A stretch of DNA of 64,000 bases from Litomosoides sigmodontis (lineage: Eukaryota; Nematoda; Chromadorea; Rhabditida; Onchocercidae). The position numbers were made by a program, and so were the translations under genes. The notes beneath the pieces were generated by a model, which searched no databases, had not been told where the DNA came from, and worked only from the letters and a program-made list of their open reading frames with translations. Location: contig OY718806.1 of assembly GCA_963070105.1 (NCBI GenBank), positions 3,134,865 to 3,198,864 on the forward strand, read 5' to 3'. Shown here piece by piece: positions 41,101-64,000 of the stretch; the first letter of the stretch is position 1; the number at the start of each line of letters is the position of its first letter.

Positions 41101-41721
41101 TATTTTGAACAGCACCGTCATTTACGAAAACATTGAATTCCAATAAATTACATTGCCGATCCTGAATATGGCACTCCCTCCCCCCCCCTCTCCATATGTT
41201 AGCTTCCTTTTTTTATTAAGTTCTCCCTATATTTCAACAGATTGGTTTTTCAACTTTGCTAAGAATTCAATCTTTCAATGCTTAAGATTTGTTAAGAGTT
41301 TAAACAAAGAACGTTTAAGCTTACCTGTTTTGGTCCTCATCTTTATTCAAACTTCATTAATCCACGATTCGTTTTTCAAAAATAAAACCCGAATTTATTT
41401 GAGAACTTCTAAGGCGTGAAATTAAATTGTATATAAATATATTTATAAAAAATAAAGAGGTACCATTAAGGGAATAATTTCCGTGCTGTCACGTTGACTT
41501 ATTTTAGTTGAAGTACAAAGAAGTAATCTTATGCGCCTATGAAAAGTATGCAAAACATAACTGACACCTGCCATCCGTTTCACAGATTCCTTTTATTTCA
41601 GTAAGTACTAATGCACATGAGATTGCTACTCGAATAGAGAAGTCTTTGTATTTATAAGACTTATTGCTATTATGTTTGATCGGAGAAATTAAAGGGCAAC
41701 ATTAGCCGCTAAGTGAAATTG
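38117..41721. other. Intergenic between the LIM and GTPase genes, no gene supported
   Basis: It should include the LIM gene promoter (near 38117) and the GTPase 3' flank (below 41722). A minus-strand hydrophobic open frame of 132 codons at 39493-39891 overlaps another in a second frame. It is rich in T-rich codons and has no splice partner that I could find. Confidence 0.4.
41592..41597 (-). terminator. Polyadenylation signal AATAAA (minus strand)
   Basis: The reverse complement reads AATAAA about 125 nt downstream of the stop of the GTPase gene. It is the nearest canonical signal in the right orientation. Confidence 0.4.
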
Positions 41722-43646
41722 TTATGAAGGATCGGTGACGTAATCCATGATACTGTTGTAGAAGAGTTCTTCCAATTCAGTTGATGTTGTCATCTGAATA
41801 CAAATTGTTTGTTCGTTTATTGGGTGTGTAAAAGTGAAATGGGGAGAGGAGTGTTGTTTGTTTGAGAATCCGTCGGGCGGAAATTAAGGCATGAATAAGA
41901 TGCGAGAAATTGGATAGGATTGAAGAGGTTCAGTCGCATGCTAAGTTCACCATGCCTTAATTGGTAACGATTGTTGAGCAGATATAATAATGTCGTAGTT
42001 ATGTCTAACAAGTAAGAAAGTAATAAATAGCATGTGCTCCTCTATCCTTGATCGATTTTGATTGAGAAAATATTATCCTGAATATTAAAGGGTTGAGTAG
42101 GATGAGTGACTTCTCACTTAACAAACATTTTGGCTTCTAACTAGCAAATGAGTAAGAGAAAGAGGAAGAAGACACAGTTGAATCGTCTTTTTAGTTTGAT
42201 ATAAGACTAGGAGAAGAAAACATGGTGCAATGCTTGCAAAAGTTTTAATAATCTTAGCGCGCATCGAACCGATGATGATAGCAAATGAAGAGTGTGGCAG
42301 AGGGTGGAACGATAGGAGTGAAGACAAAGGGTTGAAACCGCAAGCCAAGATATCAGAAAGTGAGATAAAAACAATTTGTTATGAAAGTTACCGTTGAAGT
42401 GAGGTGGAGCTTTAGGTTATTATTTATAGCGAATTCTTCAACAGCTGACAGTGAAATGGCATGTCTCGCTTGCAGATCAAACTTGCAGCCAATTAGTACA
42501 CCTGAAAATCCCAAAATAGAAGGTGCTTAACCAGTTAAGTTCAGAAATTTCAATGAGTTAGTACGGAATGATTTTCTTAAAATGCAAAATTTAGCGAAAC
42601 TATGAGTTAAAATCTTCTGATTTCTTCACCAAATAGAATTCCAACCTAACGATTGTGTGTTTCCTTGCCTGTTTATTCTATTACAATTGGAAAAGCTCAA
42701 GTTTCGCTCCTCACAGCAGTTGCTAATTTCACCAATTTTATTTGTCGCCCCTTTACACTTGTGTTAATGTTGTAATCCATCTACTTGATTGGTAAACTGC
42801 TTGCTCTATTGCTTAACTTCATGTTTAATCGGATTAATCCTTATTTATGAAAATGAAAAAAGATATAAAAGTCAAACGTCCACTAAAATAGAATTCAAAA
42901 GTTGCGGTTGCATTTTAGCATTGTTCTATTACAATGGACATTTGAAAGGCGATAAATAACTTACTTTTCTGGATGTTCAGCTCTTCAAGATATGCCTTCA
43001 AGGTTTTGAAGCTATCTTTATTGGTAAGATCGAAACAGAGAGCATAAAAAGCATTTTCATCGCATACTGTCTTTACGATCCATTTATAAAGCTCATGGCC
43101 AGCTGTGTCAACCAAAACTGCATTCACGGTGTGCCCACAAACTTCAAACGCCTTGTCATACAAGACTACACCATGAGTCTAAAATATTTCGTATCGGAAG
43201 AATGTATCGTATTTTTCGGAATAAGCAGAATAGAAAACTTAAAAATTTATTTCGGCCCTTGGTGTTCAATTCATTTGCAGTGTTATTTTCGTTAGCAAAC
43301 TAAAAATCTTACCATTTCATAATCCGTTCTATTAAAATTGCACTCGTTAGTTAAAATTTTTATTATCGTACTTTTACCAACTCGAGTTGCTCCTGAAAAC
43401 TTTGAATCAATCTCTCGCATAAGAGTGTGTATACAGGAGAAGGGATAGCTAACTGACGCATATGGGATATCATACATATTTTAATTTTTGGGGGTCAATT
43501 TGTTATTTTTAATAAACGAATATGGTAAGTAGTACAGCAGAAGTTTGTGATTGAACATTTTTGAACAAATTTGAACACTTTTTGTTGAAAAAATACACCT
43601 TACCCAAAAATATTATTTTTTGGACGGTGACATTGCACAATTCCAT
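41722..43646 (-). CDS. Ras-superfamily (Rab-like) small GTPase without prenylation tail
   Basis: Minus-strand exons 43646-43604, 43392-43313, 43178-42965, 42501-42392 and 41793-41722 join in phase to 172 residues, MELCNVTVQKIIFLG to the end VTDPS. G1 P-loop: G15-ATRVG-K21-S22. G3: DTAGHE at 65-70. The G4 motif, normally NKxD, is C118-K-F-D, and the G5 region is TST rather than SAK. The C-terminal helix ELEELFYNSIMDYV fits a Rab fold. There is no CAAX or CC motif, so the protein is not expected to be prenylated. The length, missing lipid tail and VLVDTAGHELYKW / GVLIG-type strands resemble IFT27 (RABL4)-like ciliary GTPases, but I consider that a suggestion only. Conventional Rab or Ras membership is less likely because of the missing lipid signal. 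GTP binding is likely; altered affinity would follow from the Asn to Cys change in G4. Confidence 0.85.
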
Positions 43647-46600
43647 TTCGTTACAAAATATTAACCTTCTTCGAAATCAATAATATCCTTCGGTAGACCA
43701 ATTTAAAATTCTTTTTAATTCTATGAATTTATCAAATTAGAAATGGCTTAAAAGATTACAAAATGTAAATCAGGGACGAAATGCTTCTCTAAATGTGACT
43801 GCTATTTCTTAGCGACGATGTGAGGGAGGATGTTGATTACCGCATCAATGTTTGATTGGTAGATGAGAGGTCCAAAAATTCAGACAAACTTTTGAATCTT
43901 TGATAGAGGTAAGAATTTTTACGCAAGAAGCAACGGCATGAAGTACACTTCGGCTGATACCATAGCAACAACTAACACTTTCCATCAAATATCCACGGCT
44001 GTTGCTTTAATCTATCAAAATTGCAAAATTCTGCAACTAAATAAATGAGCAAAACTATTTTTTTGCAGATCTAAATAATTTCTAGTATTTTTTAATTAAA
44101 AAGTAATACATAAACTGTGCTCCACAGAATCAGATCCCTGTCAAGCTTTGGGATCAAATTTCAAGGTGAAATAATGGAGAGTGAAATCATTATAATTACA
44201 TTGATTACAGCTTAACTTTATATGCATTTTCAAATCACATCATAGTTGCCGATTTTGTTAAACTTTCACATCTGCCCCTTCTTGTCACGTAGGAAATATA
44301 AAAAAATCCGATATAGCGCTGCAATTAAGGTTCATCACTTTCTGGATACAGGCCAAATGATGAGGAAGACGAGGGGTTTCCCGAGAGTTGGATTTTTTGA
44401 CCTCGGAGACATTTGCTGGAATTTGAAGGGCGTTGAGGATGCCACGTATAGAGGAGACTTGTCATTTGGGCGCTTTTTTGAGGCTTCTTGTGCGACTAAT
44501 TTTATGGTCATTTTCCTGAGAAAGTTATCATATTTCCGGGACCTCTCGGGTTACGGTGGTTATCTTCCCAACACTTCGTAGGTCGCTGTCCATTTGCTGT
44601 CCGGAGAATCAGATAAATGATGTTGTTGTGTTGGAATAGTAATTAATAATTTGCACTTCGGGATTTTTTTTCAAATTTTTACATATGCAACGGGTATTTC
44701 CACTTTAATTTCTGCAATTCTATTGCAGAACTTTTTGAAAATAATTGGCTACACAAAGTTGTACTTAATCGATGTTCTTCAATCTTCAATATCCTTCAAG
44801 GAATAAAGTATCAAATTGGACGGTAAATTGACGGTCGGTGAGTTTAAAATTTATTACTCATTTATGTTCACAGCATGGTTTCTTATACTTTCTTTTCTCT
44901 TTTGAAAACTTTTGGATGTAATAGTTGATGAAATGACTTTACGCCTTATTAGATGCATGTATCGAATTACAGGTATGAGTATAATTTTGCGCTGTCGTGT
45001 CCTATGTTCCATCTTGAGGTCATTTAATGACTGGGACAGTGTTTTTTCACTGGTTCGTCTTTATAACTCTAATTCCTCGTGATCCATGTGCACAACTTAT
45101 AACTGGCATTAGGAATTTGAAAATCCTTCGTGCGGAACACCTGTATGCTAAGTTCAGAAAAACAATGCCTAAGAAAACAAAAATCAAGCGGTTTTTAAGG
45201 ACTAAACCTTTTGATTAAAAATTCAAAAAGTCAAAAATTTAAAATAATGCTTTCGGAAAATTCCGAAAATGTAATTCTCATGAAGATAAGCTCATCTGAT
45301 TATAAATACTTGCTTCATCTCTGTTAAACTTTGGTATACTTTTTTTTAATTGCCATCTTATGTTCTAAATGATACTTTACAGCTATTGATTTAATCGATC
45401 TTACTGCTTCGCTTTCTATTTCTCCGTGTATCTAATGAAACTTTCCTTTATCGTATCTATTGGAGCATATTTCGAAATTGTTTTAATTATCAAAAAGTCG
45501 AAAATATAGAAGCGGATGTGTTGTTTAAACTGAGGAGCAAATATCGTTTTGCCAGTGTGATATTTCCGTGAGTTCGCAATTGAAATGAGTGAATCAGGAA
45601 AGTTTCTCCTCGATGCATTACATCTGCTTCCACTGGTAGTGAGTGAATATGCGAAGTAGGACTTCAATAATATGTGGTTGTACTGCATGAAAATATCGTT
45701 AATTTATACCGTTACTGATCGTTCCTTCATTTTGGGTTACGTTTTATAGTTCACTGTTGCTGTCGTTGTTACTTTGTTAGTTACTACTTACTCCATTGTT
45801 ACTTCATAAATTTTCTGTAGTGTTTCATCTAGAGACATCATCGTGACCAAGGAGTGGAAACAATTTTGAGAACAGAAGATTACGTTTTAAAGCACGCGAA
45901 GAGAAAAACTAAAAAATCATTACCTGTTTAACTATGTGGTCATCGTATGTTTGTGAAGTTATTTTTCATAGTTTAAACGCAGTTGGTTTTGCTAACTTGC
46001 AGTTACGTTCAATAAACAGGAAATGACTACATTAATATTCTTTGATTGATCTTTTTCCTACCATTGCGGTTCTTGTAAAGGATGATCTGTTTGAGAAAGG
46101 ATGGATGGATGTATTTGTATAATTTCTCATGCTTTATCATGGTCCTCCTGTATTCTAGTGAAAAATGATGAAATATAAGGCTATGTTGCTGTAGCTGTTT
46201 GAACACGGTAATTATGAAAATTTTCATAGTCAAGCATGGTTCAGCGTGACACGGATAGTTTCTGTTCTGTGCGTTAGCTGTGATAAAGTACCTTCGCTTG
46301 CAGCGCATTCCCATTCTGAACAACGGTGCAAGTCTTATTTTTCAAAATGCTGCCATTTGAAATCTACGTTTATTTATGTAAATAGGCTGCGGATGACATG
46401 TTAGGAAGAAGCTAAGAGATGCGATGAAATGTACGGAGTTTTAGAAAAGGGACTTTAAATGAGAGTTTTTGAATTGATTGAATTTGTTGGTGAGTGAGTG
46501 GCATTGGATAGGAGACATTCGTTGTTGTGATGACTTCCTAATAAAGGGAAGAATCTGTGGGAATGACTGAATTGGGCATTTGGTTTCAGGAGTGGAGCAC

Positions 46601-47053
46601 ATTTCTATTGAATTTGACGATATCTGGAAAAGCGAAAAGCTGTTTAGTGAGTGCTAGCTTGCTCGGTTAAGGAAAGCACTTGTCCTCAGTTACAGTGAGG
46701 TGCGAGCGGAGTGATCGTGGTGGTGAGGTGTATATGTGAGATGCGGCAAGATATTATGAGGGAAGGGAGGAAGAAATGGAGAGTCTTGTGTTGCTGTTTC
46801 TTAACGCCCAGACGACTTTTGGAGCTAGCGGTGTGGTGGTGTACGTGGTTACATCCATCTTGCCTAGGACGTTATCCTGATGACGGTGGCGACAGCGAAT
46901 GTGTTGTGCTAAGAAGCAGTGCTTAATGAAAGTCCTAGCCTTGGGTGTTGACTGCATTGATTAATTAATAGAAGGGAAGTGAAGGGTCCAGTCATGGTTT
47001 CCACAATGATAACGGTCGGTAAGAATGACAAGGCAGAGGTGGCAGTGGCGCAG
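43647..47053. other. Intergenic, no gene supported
   Basis: Contains the GTPase promoter near 43647. An open frame of 111 codons at 44246-44581 (+) is less AT-rich than its surroundings but shows no motif. The part after about 46,600 becomes GC-richer with G-rich plus-strand sequence. Confidence 0.4.
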
Positions 47054-47087
47054 TAGTGGTGGTGGTGGTGGTGGTGGTGGTGGTGGT
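47054..47087. repeat. (GGT)n microsatellite
   Basis: About eleven pure GGT/TGG triplets, reading as poly-His, poly-Pro or poly-Thr on the minus strand in artificial frames. Confidence 0.9.
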
Positions 47088-47827
47088 ACAAACAAGTGAC
47101 GTAGCAGCTGCAGTATGAGGACGTTTAAGCGATGATCCATGGACGATAAGAGTGGTTTGGATGAACGAGGAAGGGTGCAAATAATGGAATCAGGCAAGGG
47201 TGGCGGCATTTGCTAATGGTGTGTGAGGACAGGAATGGAATGGATGTGGATGGATAGAATGGATTATGGATGTCTGCATTGGGAGCCTAGCGAATGCAGC
47301 ACAGGCGTCTCTCATGAGCCCAAAGTAAGAGCTAGTTGGGTTTTCTTATCCTCTAGCTCAACTCATTAGTGGTATATTGATACCTGTCGAGTAGAAGATT
47401 TAACTTTGATTGATGAGTATAGTTGGAGTGGACGAGTTGCCTCGAAGAGGCACATGGATTAAATTTCGCTGCCGCTGACTGCTCCTTCCATTCGATTTTT
47501 GTTTGTGGCCGTTGAGAAGGGGAGAGACCGTGTAATCGGCGATGCCCGTAATTCAATCCGGATGGCAGCACTTCGTGTGGTGCGCCTTGATGATGAGGCT
47601 CTCCTCAGTGCACTTCTTTTCACTTTGTGGTCATTAAGCTCCATTGCCTAACACTACGATCCCACTTGCTTCACCTGCTGCTCTGGTAGTAGTCGCCCGA
47701 TTTTGTTGCCAGTTGGTTCCACTCACAATATGTTTCCGTTCCGGCTGTCCATTTCATTCCTATAGTGGTTGTTTCCTTTTCCTTTCAGGTGCCATTCTCC
47801 ACATCGTCCTCTGCTACCCATCTGTCA

Positions 47828-47853
47828 TTACTACTACTACTACTACTACTACT
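47828..47853. repeat. (CTA)n microsatellite
   Basis: About eight ACT/CTA triplets in non-coding DNA upstream of the ctbp gene. Confidence 0.85.
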
Positions 47854-49205
47854 GTTCACGTATTTCAGTGCCTGTTGTTTTCAGGCTTGGTTATGTTTCC
47901 ACACTAAATATCTTCTCGCTGCTCACGAAGCATTGATATGTCGCTGCGCTTTTTTACTGGGAACACCAATAAGTTACTGGAAGCAGAACATGCATTTTTT
48001 TTTAATTCAAAACATGAAGCGTGGCCCTAGGTGTTCTCTGCTGCTATGCCGCATTGTTAATTTAGCAAGGAAGCTTACTCGTTAACAGTGGAAAATGATG
48101 CGCAGATTCTCAACATGTTATAATTGATGAATTACATGACATCTACTGAATCATCTTGGTCATTTCATGCTTTGCTTCATCTCCCGTTTCACACACCTGC
48201 TACCTTAAGCCCATTTCCAAACCCGATTAAACCATTCGAAAACCTCATTTCTCAAACACTTTTAGTTTCAACATTCTATGCTATTTAGAAAAAGGCATAA
48301 ATTGGTTCATTCTTTGCCATAAAATTGTCATGCTCCTCTAAAATTGCTTAACTAAGTTTAAAAATAATGAAAAACATTAAATTAAATAGTTTGCAGGGAC
48401 GTATGCTCAGATGAAATGTTAGATGCTAAATATTGTGATTGTTCCACGCACAGATTTTTAAATGCTTCTGTGATCGTTTGGGAAGCTGTTGTTAGCTTTT
48501 GTGCTTATGTAGGGAGGTATAGCCAACTGAAAGGGCATACATGCTTCTGCATCCTTGTTATCCAGTATTTCAATCATTAGCTTCTTTGTTTTTTCCTTCC
48601 AATGATAGGTTCTTAACTTACTTTTTTGATTAGCTAAATGTGCGACATTGACTTAGTGGAGCTAAGATTTTTTTAGCGCTGAAATGTTTCGAGACAAGCG
48701 AAAGTTAGTTAGGGCCTAGGAGGTAAAGGAAGGTACGTAGAAAAGTAGTGAAACTAAATTAACTGGGTCAAATTAGTCGTAGAGGAAGTGAAGGCGTTGA
48801 AATGAGGATGTTTTGAACGGGTTGCTGCGGTTTTGCTGTTGTAGGGAGAATGAATGTTATTGAGCGCTGTTAAGACATATATGAGATTAATATTGGCACG
48901 TAAAGGTGGATGTTGTGGGGATAGAGGTAGGCTGATAGGTAGTGCGTAATTATCAAATGAAGTAAGTAGTGCAGGGAAGAGGGAGTATTGCTACTATTTG
49001 AAGGGCTAAGTATGAAATATCAGTTATCAATCCATACATGTTAATATTTTTCATGCTTCCTCATTGCATACGTGCGCTGTGTACTTCATACACTCCGTAG
49101 TGGGCCGTTGTCTTCTCGCTGCTGCAGATATTGGTGTAAGCTTAATGAAATTAACAGTTGTGGATGTGTTAAATGGTTGCAGCGCGCTGCTTAAGCGCAT
49201 GTCTG
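47854..49205. promoter_or_regulatory. Upstream region of the ctbp gene
   Basis: No exon is seen. Just before the start codon an acceptor-like GGTTGCAG (49175-49182) precedes CGCGCTG, suiting either a trans-spliced leader or a 5' UTR intron. The in-frame ATG at 49173 would lie before that acceptor, which is why I take the ATG at 49206. Confidence 0.4.
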
Positions 49206-61145
<11,940 letters not shown>

Positions 61146-64000
61146 TCCAGAATAAGTTGATCTTTAATGCTTTTCGCATTTCACTTTAATTAGGTTTATT
61201 GACTAATGGATGCGCAAGTATCAGACTCATATACATTCAACAGTGGTAAAATTGATAACCGATGATTAGTTTCTTTTTTTATTAACATTGTGTTTACGAC
61301 TTTCATCTGCAAAGAAAAGTAAAAAGCGCAAAAATGTACCTATGTTTTGCTTATGAAATTATTTAAATGAAATCTTGCAATTCTACTGACCTCTTAGCGT
61401 AATTATCATTCATCAGATATCTTTTTTGGTATTGTAGTTTAATTTGCTTATGGAAAAGTATTAACGAAAACGTTTAAAAATTCAGTGCAGGAACCGACTT
61501 TTTTGAGTACGGGTTAGTTAAAAAAAAACGTTTAGACTGTGTGTTGTTAGTTGTGCAGGTAAGAGATTTAGGAAAACTAAACTGTGGAGGTTGTTGATTT
61601 TTTAACGTCAATCCTTGCGACATCTATCAGTCGTTGTAATCACTGCACATTACAACTTTTCCATATGCGGAAGTGATTGTTGCTTCATAGTGTTTTTATT
61701 TTCAAACGGTTTGGTTTTTTGTTTTTTTTTTTTTGTTTTAAATTGGGCAGTTTGTTGAAGAGTGATTGTTTTCTTTAAAGAATCCACCGAAAACATTGAA
61801 ATGAAACAGGCCACTCAAAGTTAGTTTACTTGCTGTGTATGCGTGTATGTGTGTGTGCGTGTGTGTGTTGTGCGTGTGTACGTTATATGTGTTTCGTGCA
61901 TTCATATTTGCGTCTTATATAAAATTTTTCGACGTGTGTATGGTGTGTGTCTGCATGTCATGATATAAGAAAATGATATAAAAGGAATTGTTCTATGGTT
62001 ATTTTCTACAACAAAAGTTCTTTACCAGTATATTTTTTACAGTGAATATGAACTGTATATAAGATGGTGTTGACTTGTTACGGTGATTTTTGCTATTCAT
62101 TTTCCAGTTATGGTTTTTGTTGTTTTGCCGCATTTTTTTGAAATAATTAAATGTTTGATGTTTTCTGCATTTCCTCTTTTTGATTTATTTAACGTTTTTA
62201 CATTTAGTGTTAGTTCATTGCCAGTTACTTTAATGCTATATTTTGGAATTTCACTTTTTTCTTTTTCTTTATTTGTGGGTTTGTTTTAAGGAATACCTAC
62301 ATCTAGCAGTGACAAAGGGACAAACGTAGTGCTTAAAATGTAGAAATCAGTCAACAAAATGTATTTTTGTTCTTTTTTTCCTTGGATCGTCGGCTTTCCA
62401 ACCTCCGCATACAGCGTTCATAATGAACGGGTGTTGCATTTATTCTTTTTCATATGATATCGGAGTGTTATGCATTCAGCGAAAACATACCCTATGTAAA
62501 GGATAATGTTATGGTCTGGTAGACATCTCAAAACAGCATTTCCATCTTTCATATGGAACCCATTTTGAAAAGGTGCAATACGGGATTGTCATATCCGTAA
62601 ATGCTATCCATGTTTGGTGTAATTTTTGAAATCTTCATTTGCCGTGAAATCAAATATACCTTTTTTTTTTTAAATATGAGTGTCCACCTAGAGCTGCAAT
62701 ATATTAATGGGTATATATATAATACATATACATATATGCCTTTTCGAAGATTGGATGCAGGAATCCGTTTTGTAAAGCTACGCAAGATGGTTTCAGTATA
62801 AATCCCAACCCACTCAGATCATAACAGTGGTAGTTCGGTTGTGTTCCATAATTTATTGGAGTGTTGTCTCTTGAATTCTCGAAGTGACAGATAGTACCAT
62901 TTTAGACCAGTCGTTGACAGTATGTACATTCGTCCGCTTGGTTGAGGTGTGTATTGCGAATGCTTAATGAGTGAAACTTGGTATGTACTTCGTGACATAA
63001 AAGTGGCACGAGAGACTCGTTGTTTTTAGCTTCATTATTATGGTATGGTAGATGACAGCATACAACGTAACGAATCGTAGGGCAGTTCTCTCGTGAGGTA
63101 GAATGTTCAACGCCATTTTGGCAAAAGTGCAAAAATCTTGGTGCTCACCTGCTAAGAGAAGGGTTTATGTGTCTTGGTGACATTGAAAATGTCTGATTTT
63201 AAAAACAGAGAAATGACAATTCTTTGGAACATTTGAATAGGGATTGTTCCAAAGCATTGTTCACCATTATCCATTATATCGCTAAAGTTCTCGATATGTC
63301 TGGCCTGTTGAGCTTATCTTTCACATTCTAAGTATATGCTAAGCAGTTCGTTTTTACCTACTGAGGTGAGTGTTTCGGATGTGAAGATACCGCAGTTAAT
63401 ACGCAAATGATCAGATGTGTTCGGCTCATTCGTCGTTTATGAGAAAAATCATGCGCGAATAGCGTGGCGATTCGTTTCTCCTCAATTTTCGCTGATTGCT
63501 TTTTGCTGATCTTAGCAAAGAATTTTGTTGAGTTTATGTATGGTCATTTACAAAATACACCTGGTAGTTTGCAGCTCAGGCGGCTTTTCGCTTCATGCTT
63601 TAGTTCTGATCAAATAAAAAGGAATGTTGGTTCGGTAAATGTTCATATATTTAATAATTTAATATGGTTTCATGTTGCACAATGCCGTAATACACAGTTT
63701 ATTTGAATATTACATTAGATAGTTTCATGATGTAAAATAAGAATTATGTTGTATACAGTCGGATAATTTCGAAGAATGTTGCTTTAGCAGTTCAAATATC
63801 GCGCAGATTATTTTAAGAAAAGGTGATGAAGGGCAGCTATCGGCTATGAATTCTAATTATTGTATGCAGATATTTCAAAATTCCTTCACACATATCCTTA
63901 TATTAATACTGCTGAAATGATGAATCGGGACTTACATAAAGCAAAAAATTAAAGATGAATGTCTTTTTCCCTTGAACTGATATTATTAAACTTCAATTCT
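61146..64000. other. 3' flank of ctbp and intergenic sequence
   Basis: No further exon was supported. The first canonical AATAAA that I found is at 63613, which would imply a 3' UTR of about 2.5 kb, so a variant signal nearer the stop is possible. A (TG)n-rich stretch lies at about 61834-61882. Small open frames after 62,000 have no motifs. Confidence 0.4.
61834..61882. repeat. (TG)n-rich imperfect microsatellite
   Basis: GTGTGT runs with GC and TA interruptions, about 0.7 kb after the ctbp stop codon and possibly inside a long 3' UTR. Confidence 0.8.

Noticed and set aside
49173..49205. Upstream in-frame ATG as the ctbp start
   Set aside because: It precedes an acceptor-like TTGCAG, and THAP proteins normally begin a few residues before the first Cys, as the ATG at 49206 does.

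Overview
The window looks like AT-rich chromosomal DNA of a nematode, most likely a clade III parasite of the filarial/spirurid type. This is inferred from short exons of about 40-280 nt, splice acceptors of the TTTCAG type, a CtBP gene carrying an N-terminal THAP domain, and a three-Ig DIM-1-like muscle protein. There are no bacterial operons, and I recognised no rRNA, tRNA or CRISPR array. Coding regions had to be assembled exon by exon. All exon phases quoted were checked by hand, but no transcript or database search was available. Species cannot be named.

Layout. Positions 1-13,300 hold no gene I can support and are dominated by a perfect 3.1-kb AAT microsatellite (902-4013) ending at a small hairpin. 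At 13,303-18,219 (+) lies a 14-exon gene that fuses an uncharacterised N-terminus, a PH domain and a complete actin-like fold. At about 19,080-20,698 (+) is a very acidic low-complexity protein gene with an unusual frame-shifted intron and a tandemly duplicated 3' flank. At 21,999-24,035 (+) is an unrecognised six-exon gene. Positions 24,036-30,750 are apparently non-coding and contain clustered simple repeats.

At 32,019-35,050 (+) is a dim-1-like gene of three Ig domains, with a second (ATT)n tract about 220 bp upstream of its start and two alternative acidic last exons. Convergent to it, at 36,562-38,116 (-), is a two-LIM-domain protein of the CRP/MLP type whose second LIM domain stops exactly at FGP. 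At 41,722-43,646 (-) is a five-exon Ras-superfamily GTPase without a prenylation tail. The right quarter, 49,206-61,145 (+), is one large 13-exon gene encoding a THAP-CtBP co-repressor of 745 residues with the dehydrogenase active-site residues retained.

Functionally, two neighbouring genes (dim-1-like and CRP/MLP-like LIM) belong to families of muscle attachment and muscle structure. The CtBP homologue is a transcriptional co-repressor and the PH-actin protein is presumably cytoskeletal or membrane-associated. Nothing suggests that they form one pathway. The most noteworthy items are the PH-actin fusion, the length and purity of the AAT tract together with two younger/older relatives, the intron of the acidic gene that still looks coding in the shifted frame, the truncated second LIM domain, and the unrecognised gene at 22-24 kb.
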